Shown one piece after another: positions 1-5,583 of a DNA stretch of 5,583 bases. The notes below the pieces were generated by a model. The model saw only the letters and a list, made by a program, of their open reading frames with translations. It was not told where the DNA came from and did not search any database. Origin of the DNA: Candidatus Nitrosopumilus sp. (lineage in GTDB: Archaea > Thermoproteota > Nitrososphaeria > Nitrososphaerales > Nitrosopumilaceae). Numbering within the stretch: position 1 is the stretch's first letter; each line of letters starts with the position of its first letter. The DNA is taken from contig JAOTUX010000084.1 of the NCBI GenBank assembly GCA_029863665.1, positions 1 through 5,583 of the forward strand. Reading direction: 5' to 3'. The translations under genes and the position numbers were made by a program.

Positions 1-399
1 TACTTGTGGAATGTGCATTGCCTGAGTTGCAGCTTGTACACCGCCTGCTGCAATTCCTGCTCCTCCACCCATAATTCCTGCTTTAGTGTATGCCTTGAAT
101 TTCTCTCCAAATGACATTGGTGTCTGCTGGATTGGATTACCTGGTTGTGTTCCAAATGCCATTGGACCACCATTATTCCCTGATGACATTGCATGTCCGC
201 TGGTAAAGGTTCCAATTTGTCCTGAAGTCATTCCTCTATTTGCAATAGCGCTTGCACCAGCTGCACCACCCATCATTGCCATTTGTCCGGCAGCTCCGGA
301 CATTTGGTTTGCAGCATTACTAATTCCACCTAGTGCTCCTTGTCCTGCACCACTGCCAACAATTGCAGCACCCATAATTGCTGTACCCATCATTTGTCC
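1..399 (-). other. Gly/Ala/Met/Gln-rich low-complexity tail of the VirB6-like protein
   Basis: Residues 324-456 of the membrane protein are dominated by Gly, Ala, Met, Gln and Ser, with recurring short units such as GQMMG, SGAAGQMAMMGGAAG and MGGGAGIAAGG. There are few charged residues apart from a short basic stretch (GEKFKAYTKAG). Such tails are common after the membrane core of TrbL/VirB6-type proteins. The segment is probably flexible or surface-exposed, although the Gly/Ala stretches at 338-345 and 433-445 are hydrophobic enough to associate with membrane. The tail continues beyond the window. Confidence 0.7.
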
Positions 400-1368
400 C
401 ACCTGGGTGGTTAGAGTTCCAAGGATTGGTGCCAGTATAACTGGTGCAAACACTGCCAAAAACCCTACTGCCAAACTTGCAAACCAGTCCTGCATTGCAG
501 GAAGTGTTGTAGAATCCAGGTATGCCATACCAGTAGTAAGAATCAAAGCAGAAAATATTGGCGCCATGGATAGACCGATTAAATTAGTTACAACCAAGTC
601 CTTGAGTTTCCTAAACAATGGAATCAATCCTAACACCAGCACCAATGGTATGGACATTGCAAAGACCATGGTCAGCATTATTCGTATGGTACTGATGATA
701 AATGCCATCGCAGTCATGAACATCACTGCAAATCCCTTAAACAATGACAGAAACACGTCCTTCATTATCCCTTGAGCAAACGCTCCAGGGTCAACAAACG
801 CGTTTGTCCACTCTAATGGATCAAGTGCTCCGTTTGGAATTATTCCGCCCATTGAATTCCATAGTGTTGCAGTTCTAGTAGCAGCATCAACTCCTCCGTT
901 GTTAAACTCTAGTAGTGCCATGGACGTGCTCTGTATTGTTATTGCCCACAAATCCCAAAGGAACGGGAAAACTGCAAAAAAAGGGATCAGTAAAATTACT
1001 TTACGTAATAGACGCCATGCAGTACCAGGATTAACCCACTTTATTGATTCCAATAACAGCACAAGAATTGATAGTATTCCAATTATTATCAAAATTATAA
1101 ACGAGAAAACAAACAATCCAAAGTATAATTCTGTTCTCTCATTTGATTGCGGGTTGCCATTTGCATCAAGTATCAGGTCTCCAGTTGTATCATCATAGTC
1201 AAAGAATCTAGGCATCTCAGTGATCAGTTGTGGTATAAGAGGGCCGCCAACTGCAACTATTACCTGAGTAATCACAATAACTGCGCTAAATATGATAAGC
1301 CCAATTGCCAGCATCAGTGGGATTGTGAATACGAATCCCTCATGCGATGATTTGAGGTTTAATTTCAC
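1..1368 (-). CDS. VirB6/TrbL/CedA-like polytopic membrane protein, partial (3' end beyond window)
   Basis: The frame reads from GTG at 1368 to position 1 without a stop: 456 codons, C-terminus missing. Seen: a short polar N-terminus (KLNLKSSHEG), then about seven hydrophobic segments near residues 12-40, 82-106, 120-143, 206-229, 231-252, 260-284 and 296-318. A loop at about 41-80 (DDTTGDLILDANGNPQ) and a longer one at 144-200 are probably exposed. From about residue 324 the chain becomes Gly/Ala/Met/Gln-rich. Known: several central membrane helices plus a low-complexity tail is the build of VirB6/TrbL inner-membrane channel subunits, and of CedA in crenarchaeal DNA import. Inferred: this is the membrane channel partner of the VirB4-like ATPase at 3755-5583, forming part of a DNA or protein translocation machine. 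Start choice: the first in-frame upstream stop is TAA at 1390-1392. Only TTG at 1374 and GTG at 1368 lie between it and the first helix, and GTG fits the box at 1390-1395 better. The coding call is strong. The family is judged from topology and neighbourhood, as no short diagnostic motif exists. Confidence 0.8.
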   Translation of the reverse strand, partial: MKLNLKSSHEGFVFTIPLMLAIGLIIFSAVIVITQVIVAVGGPLIPQLITEMPRFFDYDDTTGDLILDANGNPQSNERTELYFGLFVFSFIILIIIGILSILVLLLESIKWVNPGTAWRLLRKVILLIPFFAVFPFLWDLWAITIQSTSMALLEFNNGGVDAATRTATLWNSMGGIIPNGALDPLEWTNAFVDPGAFAQGIMKDVFLSLFKGFAVMFMTAMAFIISTIRIMLTMVFAMSIPLVLVLGLIPLFRKLKDLVVTNLIGLSMAPIFSALILTTGMAYLDSTTLPAMQDWFASLAVGFLAVFAPVILAPILGTLTTQVGQMMGTAIMGAAIVGSGAGQGALGGISNAANQMSGAAGQMAMMGGAAGASAIANRGMTSGQIGTFTSGHAMSSGNNGGPMAFGTQPGNPIQQTPMSFGEKFKAYTKAGIMGGGAGIAAGGVQAATQAMHIPQV

Positions 1369-1389
1369 AAACAATGATGAATCATTTGC

Positions 1390-1395
1390 TTAAAA
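1390..1395 (-). promoter_or_regulatory. Candidate TATA box for the VirB6-like gene
   Basis: On the minus strand this reads TTTTAA (context CCTTTTAAGC). It is centred about 25 bases upstream of the GTG at 1368. Archaeal TATA boxes sit about 25 to 27 bases before the transcription start, so this spacing would place the RNA 5' end at or next to the GTG and give a leaderless mRNA. No Shine-Dalgarno sequence precedes the GTG, which agrees. The box is short and no convincing BRE is visible. Confidence 0.4.
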
Positions 1396-1473
1396 GGAAA
1401 GAAGCCCATCCAAACAGTTCATTGAGATGCAACATTAGCAAAAATTGAAACTAAAAGTGAGAGGTAGATAGTT

Positions 1474-1480
1474 AAAAAAA
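1474..1480 (-). terminator. T-run terminator after the PsbP-like gene
   Basis: On the minus strand, seven consecutive T begin 8 bases after the TAG stop at 1489-1491 (TGATTTTTTTAAC). A second T-rich patch follows near 1439-1456. Archaeal RNA polymerase terminates at oligo-T without needing a hairpin, and none is obvious here. The position between a stop codon and the next promoter supports the call. Confidence 0.6.
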
Positions 1481-1488
1481 TCAGGCAA

Positions 1489-3678
1489 CTAAACTGTAAT
1501 TATTCCATTTTCAACCAAGAAAGTTATCCCTTTTAGAAAATCATTATCTGAAATTAGTCCTTGACTCCACCAGTCAGCATTGTTTTTAATCCATGTAGGA
1601 ATCTCCTGAGAATCACTTGGAGTAGATTTTGTGGTTTCTGGAATCTGTATGATTCCTTCTTTGATCAGAAATTGTATTCCTCCGACAAATGCACTGTCAT
1701 CAATATTCCCTTCTACCCACCAACTTGCATTGTTTCGAATCCAATCTGGAATTTGAGATTGCATGTTATCTTTTTCTTGTATTAATGATAGATTGTCTGA
1801 AATAATTTTTCCTTCTATGACTACTTGCTTGACAGGATGTTCATAATCAAAACTAACTATTATTTCACCAGTTGTTTCATCATTGGTAATTGTAAAATCA
1901 GCTATACTTTTTCCATCAATTGTTACTGTATAGGGTGGCTCTAACACCTTACCGATGAATATTTCTGTAATACCTTTTCCACTTTGTTCTACTCCAAAAG
2001 ATATTTTTTCATTTTGTGCATCAAAAGAAAAATCGGTTATTGTTGAATTGGTAGCTATGTCAATTTCAATAGTCTGGTCATCAAATTTAATCGATTTTTT
2101 ATCTAGTGCAAGACCAAAAATTTTAGCATAGTTTGACGACTCAGAAATATCAATAGTGTTTGAAATTCTCAAGGTTCCAAGGGATTCACGGAATTTTGAA
2201 ATTTCTTTTTCATAGGTCTCATCCGAGCCAGAAGAATATCCTATATTGATAAAATCATTGTTTGTCGCAATAAGATATCCTGTCATCTTCAATTTTACAT
2301 TCATTGTGGGTTCTAGACAATTTCCAGTAAATTCCAAAGCTTTCATCCCATTTAATTCCAAAATTTTAGCTGGCATGTATGGGATGTCGCATTGAGGTTC
2401 TGGCACTTCTAACAGTTTGCCCAAATCACCGACTACAAGTGTCATCATTGCAAAATTAGGATTAATTTCAGATGACAAAGGATTTGTGGGCACATCAGAC
2501 ATTGCAGATGCAACATGCATGCCATCTTGCTTTAGTTTTATACCTGTCCATCCTTGCGGAAATTGGATTTCCAACCCACTCTTTTCATTAGTGTATTTTC
2601 CATTAAATTTAGTAGCTATGGTTTCACCATCTATCACAATAGAGTTAATCATTTCCTGGACTACAGGAAGGTATTCAGAGAATCTTTTTTCGCTGTCAGA
2701 GGTGAACTGGATCATGAAGTTTTTTGTGTCAATTGCCAGAAAAATATTAACGCCTTTTAAGTCAAAACCCGCGTTTGTTGCAGTGTATATTTTCTTTACT
2801 GCAGAATTGCCAGACAAGCTAGTTTCACTTGATTCAACAAGATTAAAGTTTGAAAGTTGTTGGCTGTAAGTATTCATCATGTTTTCAGCATATTGAGAAG
2901 GATCTGTCTGAGCAGGGCCACCATCCGTAATGAGAATTGCAAATGTTTCCTGGTAAGCATCTTGAAGATTATCCATTGGCGCTGTAAAGACAATCGTGGT
3001 TGCAGGCTCGTCTAATTCTGATTTCATCCAAGAAGAGGGATACTCCATCTTTATGCCATGAGCCAAATTCTCATACGGTAGTAAAGGAGGAAGAGACCTA
3101 ATCTCAATAGAATCAACCATTGTTTGTACGGTTTGAATATAATCCGAAAACTCATTTTCTTCTGCGGTAAATGTAACCATATAAGCAATGTTTCCTTTTA
3201 TCGTGGTAAACATTGCTTGCTTAAAACTGACATCTTCATTTCTTACCGTATAGGTTGCCATATGTGCATTATTTTTAGAAATAGTAATTGATTCAGAGTC
3301 TAGTACGTTAACTGCAAATCCCTGTAATGTAAACTCGTTAACTATGCTCTGAATTGCGGTATCAGTTAGGTCATCTAATGTGATAGTCTCAGAGACACCT
3401 TCTAGTGTTATCAAGACATTTTCTTGAAAGGCATCAGATGTACTGTCTAAAGGAGACATAAATAAAACCAAAGTGAATTCATCTGGATTTTCTATCATTT
3501 GCCAATTGTCAGGATATTTCATACTAATTCCAAACCCAGTATTGTCATACAGTAAAAACTCTGATTCTTTTTGTGCATATGCAGTAATTCCAAATGAACT
3601 TGTTAGTGCACCAGTGGCAATGCCTTGAAACAGCAGAATTGCAATCAACATACATGAGGAGATGAACCTAGTCTTCAA
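1489..3678 (-). CDS. Secreted protein with three PsbP-like domains and a C-terminal Trp-rich repeat pair
   Basis: A 729-residue exported protein of unknown role. Seen: an N-terminal signal peptide (KTR, hydrophobic core, AYA-Q at about 35/36). Three related domains follow at about 41-194, 200-349 and 360-505. Each opens with a Y-x-N-(x)3-G-[IL]-x-[MI]-x-[YF]-P-x-x-W pattern (W59, W217, W377), and the first two close with a helix like FSDYIQTVQTMVDSIEI. A beta-rich domain spans about 517-625 (PPYTVTIDGKSI). Two copies of W-I-[KR]-N-N-A-x-W-W lie at 643-680 and 693-729. Cys430 and Cys454 in domain 3 could form a disulfide. Known: the opening pattern resembles the PsbP/Mog1 fold, which is widespread outside photosynthesis and has no general function. 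Inferred: an extracytoplasmic, probably envelope-associated protein. It has no lipobox, terminal membrane helix or PEFG-CTERM motif. The start is TTG at 3678: it is the only start codon after the upstream TAA that keeps the KTR n-region, whereas ATG at 3651 (Met10) would remove it. The gene sits between the two secretion-type genes, but a functional link is not shown. Confidence 0.9.
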   Translation of the reverse strand: MKTRFISSCMLIAILLFQGIATGALTSSFGITAYAQKESEFLLYDNTGFGISMKYPDNWQMIENPDEFTLVLFMSPLDSTSDAFQENVLITLEGVSETITLDDLTDTAIQSIVNEFTLQGFAVNVLDSESITISKNNAHMATYTVRNEDVSFKQAMFTTIKGNIAYMVTFTAEENEFSDYIQTVQTMVDSIEIRSLPPLLPYENLAHGIKMEYPSSWMKSELDEPATTIVFTAPMDNLQDAYQETFAILITDGGPAQTDPSQYAENMMNTYSQQLSNFNLVESSETSLSGNSAVKKIYTATNAGFDLKGVNIFLAIDTKNFMIQFTSDSEKRFSEYLPVVQEMINSIVIDGETIATKFNGKYTNEKSGLEIQFPQGWTGIKLKQDGMHVASAMSDVPTNPLSSEINPNFAMMTLVVGDLGKLLEVPEPQCDIPYMPAKILELNGMKALEFTGNCLEPTMNVKLKMTGYLIATNNDFINIGYSSGSDETYEKEISKFRESLGTLRISNTIDISESSNYAKIFGLALDKKSIKFDDQTIEIDIATNSTITDFSFDAQNEKISFGVEQSGKGITEIFIGKVLEPPYTVTIDGKSIADFTITNDETTGEIIVSFDYEHPVKQVVIEGKIISDNLSLIQEKDNMQSQIPDWIRNNASWWVEGNIDDSAFVGGIQFLIKEGIIQIPETTKSTPSDSQEIPTWIKNNADWWSQGLISDNDFLKGITFLVENGIITV
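1492..1602 (-). repeat. Trp-rich C-terminal repeat, copy 2
   Basis: Encodes residues 693-729, from IPTWIKNNADWW to the last residue before the stop. It aligns with copy 1 residue by residue: I-P-x-W-I-[KR]-N-N-A-x-W-W, then G-x-I-x-D-x-x-F, then G-I-x-F-L-[IV]-[KE]-x-G-I-I. The two copies are offset by exactly 50 residues (150 bases). Repeats of this kind recur in thaumarchaeal secreted proteins. Their binding target is not known to me. Confidence 0.85.
1639..1752 (-). repeat. Trp-rich C-terminal repeat, copy 1
   Basis: Encodes residues 643-680, starting IPDWIRNNASWW and ending at LIKEGIIQIP. It is joined to copy 2 by a 12-residue Ser/Thr/Pro-rich linker (ETTKSTPSDSQE). The DNA of the two copies has diverged more than the protein, so this is an old duplication kept for function and not a recent tandem repeat. 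Confidence 0.85.
2164..3558 (-). repeat. Three tandem PsbP-like domains within the secreted protein
   Basis: Residues 41-505 hold three copies of a domain of about 150 residues with spacings of 158 and 160 residues, measured between the marker tryptophans W59, W217 and W377. Copies 1 and 2 are closest: both carry MSPLDS/TAPMDN followed by QDAYQE-like segments and end in an acidic-aromatic helix (FSDYI/FSEYL). Copy 3 is more diverged and is the only one containing cysteines. This is internal domain duplication at the protein level. I see no long DNA identity. Confidence 0.75.
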
Positions 3679-3702
3679 GTGATGTTGTACTTGTTTATCG
3701 CC

Positions 3703-3709
3703 TTATTAA
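3703..3709 (-). promoter_or_regulatory. Candidate TATA box for the PsbP-like gene
   Basis: On the minus strand this reads TTAATAA (context GGTTAATAAGG), centred about 28 bases upstream of the TTG start at 3678. That is the spacing expected for a leaderless archaeal mRNA beginning at the start codon. No Shine-Dalgarno motif is present in the intervening sequence (CGATAAACAAGTACAACATC). The in-frame TAA stop upstream falls inside this box. Confidence 0.45.
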
Positions 3710-3730
3710 CCAAGCAGTAGAATCTCAGAG

Positions 3731-3746
3731 AAAATTATGAAAAAAT
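3731..3746 (-). terminator. T-rich terminator after the VirB4-like gene
   Basis: On the minus strand, 9 bases after the TAA stop, the sequence reads TTTTTT (3740-3745), followed a few bases later by ATAATTTT. This is typical of hairpin-free archaeal termination. Together with the box at 3703-3709, it suggests that the PsbP-like gene is transcribed separately from the ATPase gene. Confidence 0.5.
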
Positions 3747-3754
3747 ACTACACA

Positions 3755-5583
3755 TTACTCTAAAGGCCTAGTGTCAAACATCTCTTTTTCCTCTTCAGTT
3801 GGCTCAAACTTTGTCACAACCTTATAGTCATCAGCCAAAAATAATGCCTGGCCTGCTGAGAATTTAGTCAGATGATCTCGTTCAGTATCTGATAATTTCA
3901 GTACCTCTCGTGCAGTGTCAGCTGCCTGCTCACCTAGTCCCAGCATTATTTTAGTTGCCATGTTATCAATTATTTTTCCTATTCCACCAGAGTCTGAGGA
4001 AATATCATCTACTCTTTGTGACACAAAGACAAACATGATGTTTACCTTTCGACCCATCCTCACTATCATGTCGATGTATTTTGCGGTTCGCGGCATCTTG
4101 AACATTCTCCACGCTTCATCAATTACAATAATCTTTCTAGTTTTTACAGGTAATTCATTGCAAATTTTGTAGATTTTGTTTAGCAGCAACACCAGTATCA
4201 TTGCTTCAGACTCTGAAGCTGTACTTCCAGTTCCCAGGGACAGGATAATTTTTTTCTGTGTGGTAATCTTTGGTTCACCAGAGATTATCTTTGAGAGTGG
4301 TCCATCTATCAAATGCTCCAAATATGCCCTGTCTTTTTTATCAAGCATTTTATAAAACTCTGCAAAGTTGCATGCCTTGTCTGAATATTTTTGGAATTGA
4401 ATCCTTGTGGTGTCTGGTGCATGTGTAATCTCACCTAGAATATCTGCTGCATCAGCTGGCTTTAGAATCTGGAATGGATCTAGTCCCAACTCTTCAGCAC
4501 CTGTAATGTCAATCTTTTGCATCCCCAAAAATTCTGCAATGGAGCCGTACTCGTTTGTTGGATCTATAATGTAAATGTGCGAGTCGGGATATTTTTGTGA
4601 TAGCCTGTAGACTAGAATTTTTGTTGTATATGACTTTCCACTACCAGAGGTACCAATGATTCCCACATTGAGGTTAGTTCTCTTTAGAATATCAAATATT
4701 ACAGGACCCTTTGTTATGATGTTTCGTCCTACGGGAATTCCATTTGGTAGTTCCAGCATGTCAGCTGATGCAAACGCGTACAGAATTGAGCAAGACCCCA
4801 GATCAAATGTTAGTTTCTGACCAAACCCTTCAAAAAATACTCTGGCCTGCTGAGATTGTATTATGTGAAATGAGCCTTTTTGCTGTCTTGCCTTTTCGAT
4901 AAACTTTTTCTCTTCTGCTTTTAGCTGCTTTTTGTCTGGCGTCATCACTGTACAATTTACTATTATCTCATAGAGTTTGGTCTCGCTTCTATTCAGCAAA
5001 TTTCTGGTGTTTACTGCTTTGTGGTATAGCTCCTTTGATTGTGAGCTTGACTTTGCATCCTCTTCAATAAAATGGATAAATCTATTCAGCCTAATCTCAG
5101 CATCATTGTTCTCAATTGGTATACACCACATCTGTATGTGAGAGCATGCAGTAAATATTCCAGTAATCCACGCGTATGATAGCCTGGCAGGCAGGGATTC
5201 CAGGCAATATGTAGCAGTGTATATGGGATCTGACTGTACACCATCTATCATTTCTGCTACCATCATTGATTTTAGATACTCTTTTTTCACCATTAGATTA
5301 GGGGGTCTCTGCTCTGATGCAAAGTCAAACTTTACCTGGTTTAGAATATCTGACAGCGGCTCATTTGATTCAATGTGGACCTGCATTACAGGCATTGGCT
5401 TTTCTTTGCCCTCTATTGTGATTAACATTATCTTTTTTGACATTGTTATGCGGACAGGTTTTTCAATTACACGCAATACATCAAAGAACTGACCCAGTTT
5501 TTTCTGTTTGTTTTCTTCTGACAAATTTAGGAAATTTCCAGGTGTAATGATGTAAGAATACTCAAAGTGAGGAGTGATTTTCT
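3755..5583 (-). CDS. VirB4/HerA-type secretion ATPase, partial (5' end beyond window)
   Basis: Cytoplasmic or membrane-peripheral AAA+ motor of type IV secretion and DNA-transfer systems. Residue numbers count from the in-frame TTG at 5524. Seen: Walker A GTSGSGKS at 291-298 (4631-4654); a DPTNEY motif at 321-326; Walker B IIVIDEAW at 465-472; SQRVDD at 502-507, containing the conserved Gln that follows Walker B in VirB4/HerA ATPases; and just before Walker A the segment NGIPVGRNIITKGPVIFD, matching the VirB4-family G-x-x-x-G-x-N-x-x-T-x-x-P-V-x-x-D pattern. The N-terminal part (FFDVLRVIEKPVRITM) resembles the VirB4 N-terminal domain. All catalytic residues are intact. Start: the frame stays open for another 19 sense codons from 5525 to 5581 with no stop, and TTG at 5524 has no ribosome site or TATA box, so I treat the gene as continuing outside the window. 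Known: VirB4 and CedB power transfer with a VirB6/CedA membrane partner, and such a candidate lies downstream at 1-1368. Direction of transport and substrate are not evident. Confidence 0.92.
   Translation of the reverse strand, partial: KITPHFEYSYIITPGNFLNLSEENKQKKLGQFFDVLRVIEKPVRITMSKKIMLITIEGKEKPMPVMQVHIESNEPLSDILNQVKFDFASEQRPPNLMVKKEYLKSMMVAEMIDGVQSDPIYTATYCLESLPARLSYAWITGIFTACSHIQMWCIPIENNDAEIRLNRFIHFIEEDAKSSSQSKELYHKAVNTRNLLNRSETKLYEIIVNCTVMTPDKKQLKAEEKKFIEKARQQKGSFHIIQSQQARVFFEGFGQKLTFDLGSCSILYAFASADMLELPNGIPVGRNIITKGPVIFDILKRTNLNVGIIGTSGSGKSYTTKILVYRLSQKYPDSHIYIIDPTNEYGSIAEFLGMQKIDITGAEELGLDPFQILKPADAADILGEITHAPDTTRIQFQKYSDKACNFAEFYKMLDKKDRAYLEHLIDGPLSKIISGEPKITTQKKIILSLGTGSTASESEAMILVLLLNKIYKICNELPVKTRKIIVIDEAWRMFKMPRTAKYIDMIVRMGRKVNIMFVFVSQRVDDISSDSGGIGKIIDNMATKIMLGLGEQAADTAREVLKLSDTERDHLTKFSAGQALFLADDYKVVTKFEPTEEEKEMFDTRPLE

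Noticed and set aside
400..411. Inverted repeat CCACC-TG-GGTGG, considered as a hairpin or terminator.
   Set aside because: It lies within the membrane-protein coding sequence (encoding TLTTQVG), is not followed by a T-run in the direction of transcription, and is short.
86..775. A 229-codon open frame on the plus strand.
   Set aside because: It is the antisense of the VirB6-like gene. The Pro/Ala/Ile-rich translation is what Gly/Ala/Met-rich codons give when read backwards, while the minus-strand frame makes a coherent membrane protein.
899..1350. Plus-strand open frames of 67 and 99 codons.
   Set aside because: They lie opposite the N-terminal half of the membrane protein, overlap each other, have no promoter-like sequence and encode no recognisable domain.
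1369..1488. The 120-base gap, checked for a small gene, tRNA or structured RNA.
   Set aside because: Only the terminator T-run and the TATA-like box are visible. I see no tRNA-like fold and no convincing short reading frame.
2417..2869. Plus-strand open frames of up to 150 codons inside the PsbP-like gene, with a similar one at 1561-1785.
   Set aside because: They are antisense to a gene with a signal peptide and internally repeated domains, and their translations show no domain or repeat.
3915..4172. Plus-strand frames opposite the ATPase (also 5217-5492).
   Set aside because: The opposite strand carries Walker B and other intact catalytic motifs across the first region and the conserved N-terminal domain across the second.
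5530..5539. Perfect palindrome GGAAATTTCC just upstream of TTG 5524, considered as an operator.
   Set aside because: It falls inside the still-open coding frame of the ATPase, and a 10-base AT-centred palindrome is expected by chance in such DNA.
3755..5583. Reading the ATPase as HerA of the HerA-NurA DNA end-resection pair.
   Set aside because: No nurA, mre11 or rad50 neighbour is present. The VirB4-type segment before Walker A, the long N-terminal domain and the VirB6-like neighbour favour a secretion/transfer ATPase.

Overview
The window looks like chromosomal DNA from an ammonia-oxidising, Nitrosopumilus-type archaeon (Thaumarchaeota/Nitrososphaerota). The reasons are the AT-rich sequence, non-ATG starts preceded by an AT-rich box about 25 to 28 bases upstream (the pattern of leaderless archaeal transcripts), T-run terminators without hairpins, and a secreted protein that combines PsbP-like domains with a C-terminal Trp-rich repeat (W-I-K/R-N-N-A-x-W-W) that I associate with thaumarchaeal envelope proteins. 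This placement rests on recognition of style and motifs, not on a search.

All three genes lie on the minus strand, so transcription runs from high to low coordinates. (1) 5583 to 3755: a VirB4/HerA-type AAA+ ATPase whose reading frame is still open at the right edge, so its N-terminus lies outside the window. (2) 3678 to 1489: a 729-residue secreted protein with a signal peptide, three PsbP-like domains, a beta-rich domain and two Trp-rich repeats. (3) 1368 to 1: a polytopic membrane protein of the VirB6/TrbL/CedA kind with a Gly/Ala/Met/Gln-rich tail, starting at GTG and running off the left edge. The gaps are short (76 and 120 bases). Each holds a T-run terminator and a candidate promoter, so the three genes may be separate transcription units in one cluster.

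Genes 1 and 3 are the two conserved core parts of type IV secretion and DNA-transfer machines: the energising ATPase and the multi-spanning inner-membrane channel component. In archaea the closest described precedent is the crenarchaeal Ced DNA-import system (CedB ATPase plus CedA membrane protein). I infer a related DNA or protein transfer machine here. The PsbP-like protein between them is an unexplained extra that could act on the outer face of the membrane or could simply be a neighbour. No relaxase, VirD4 coupling protein or pilin gene is visible, so the window alone cannot distinguish DNA import, conjugation or protein secretion. No RNA gene, CRISPR array or insertion sequence was found.
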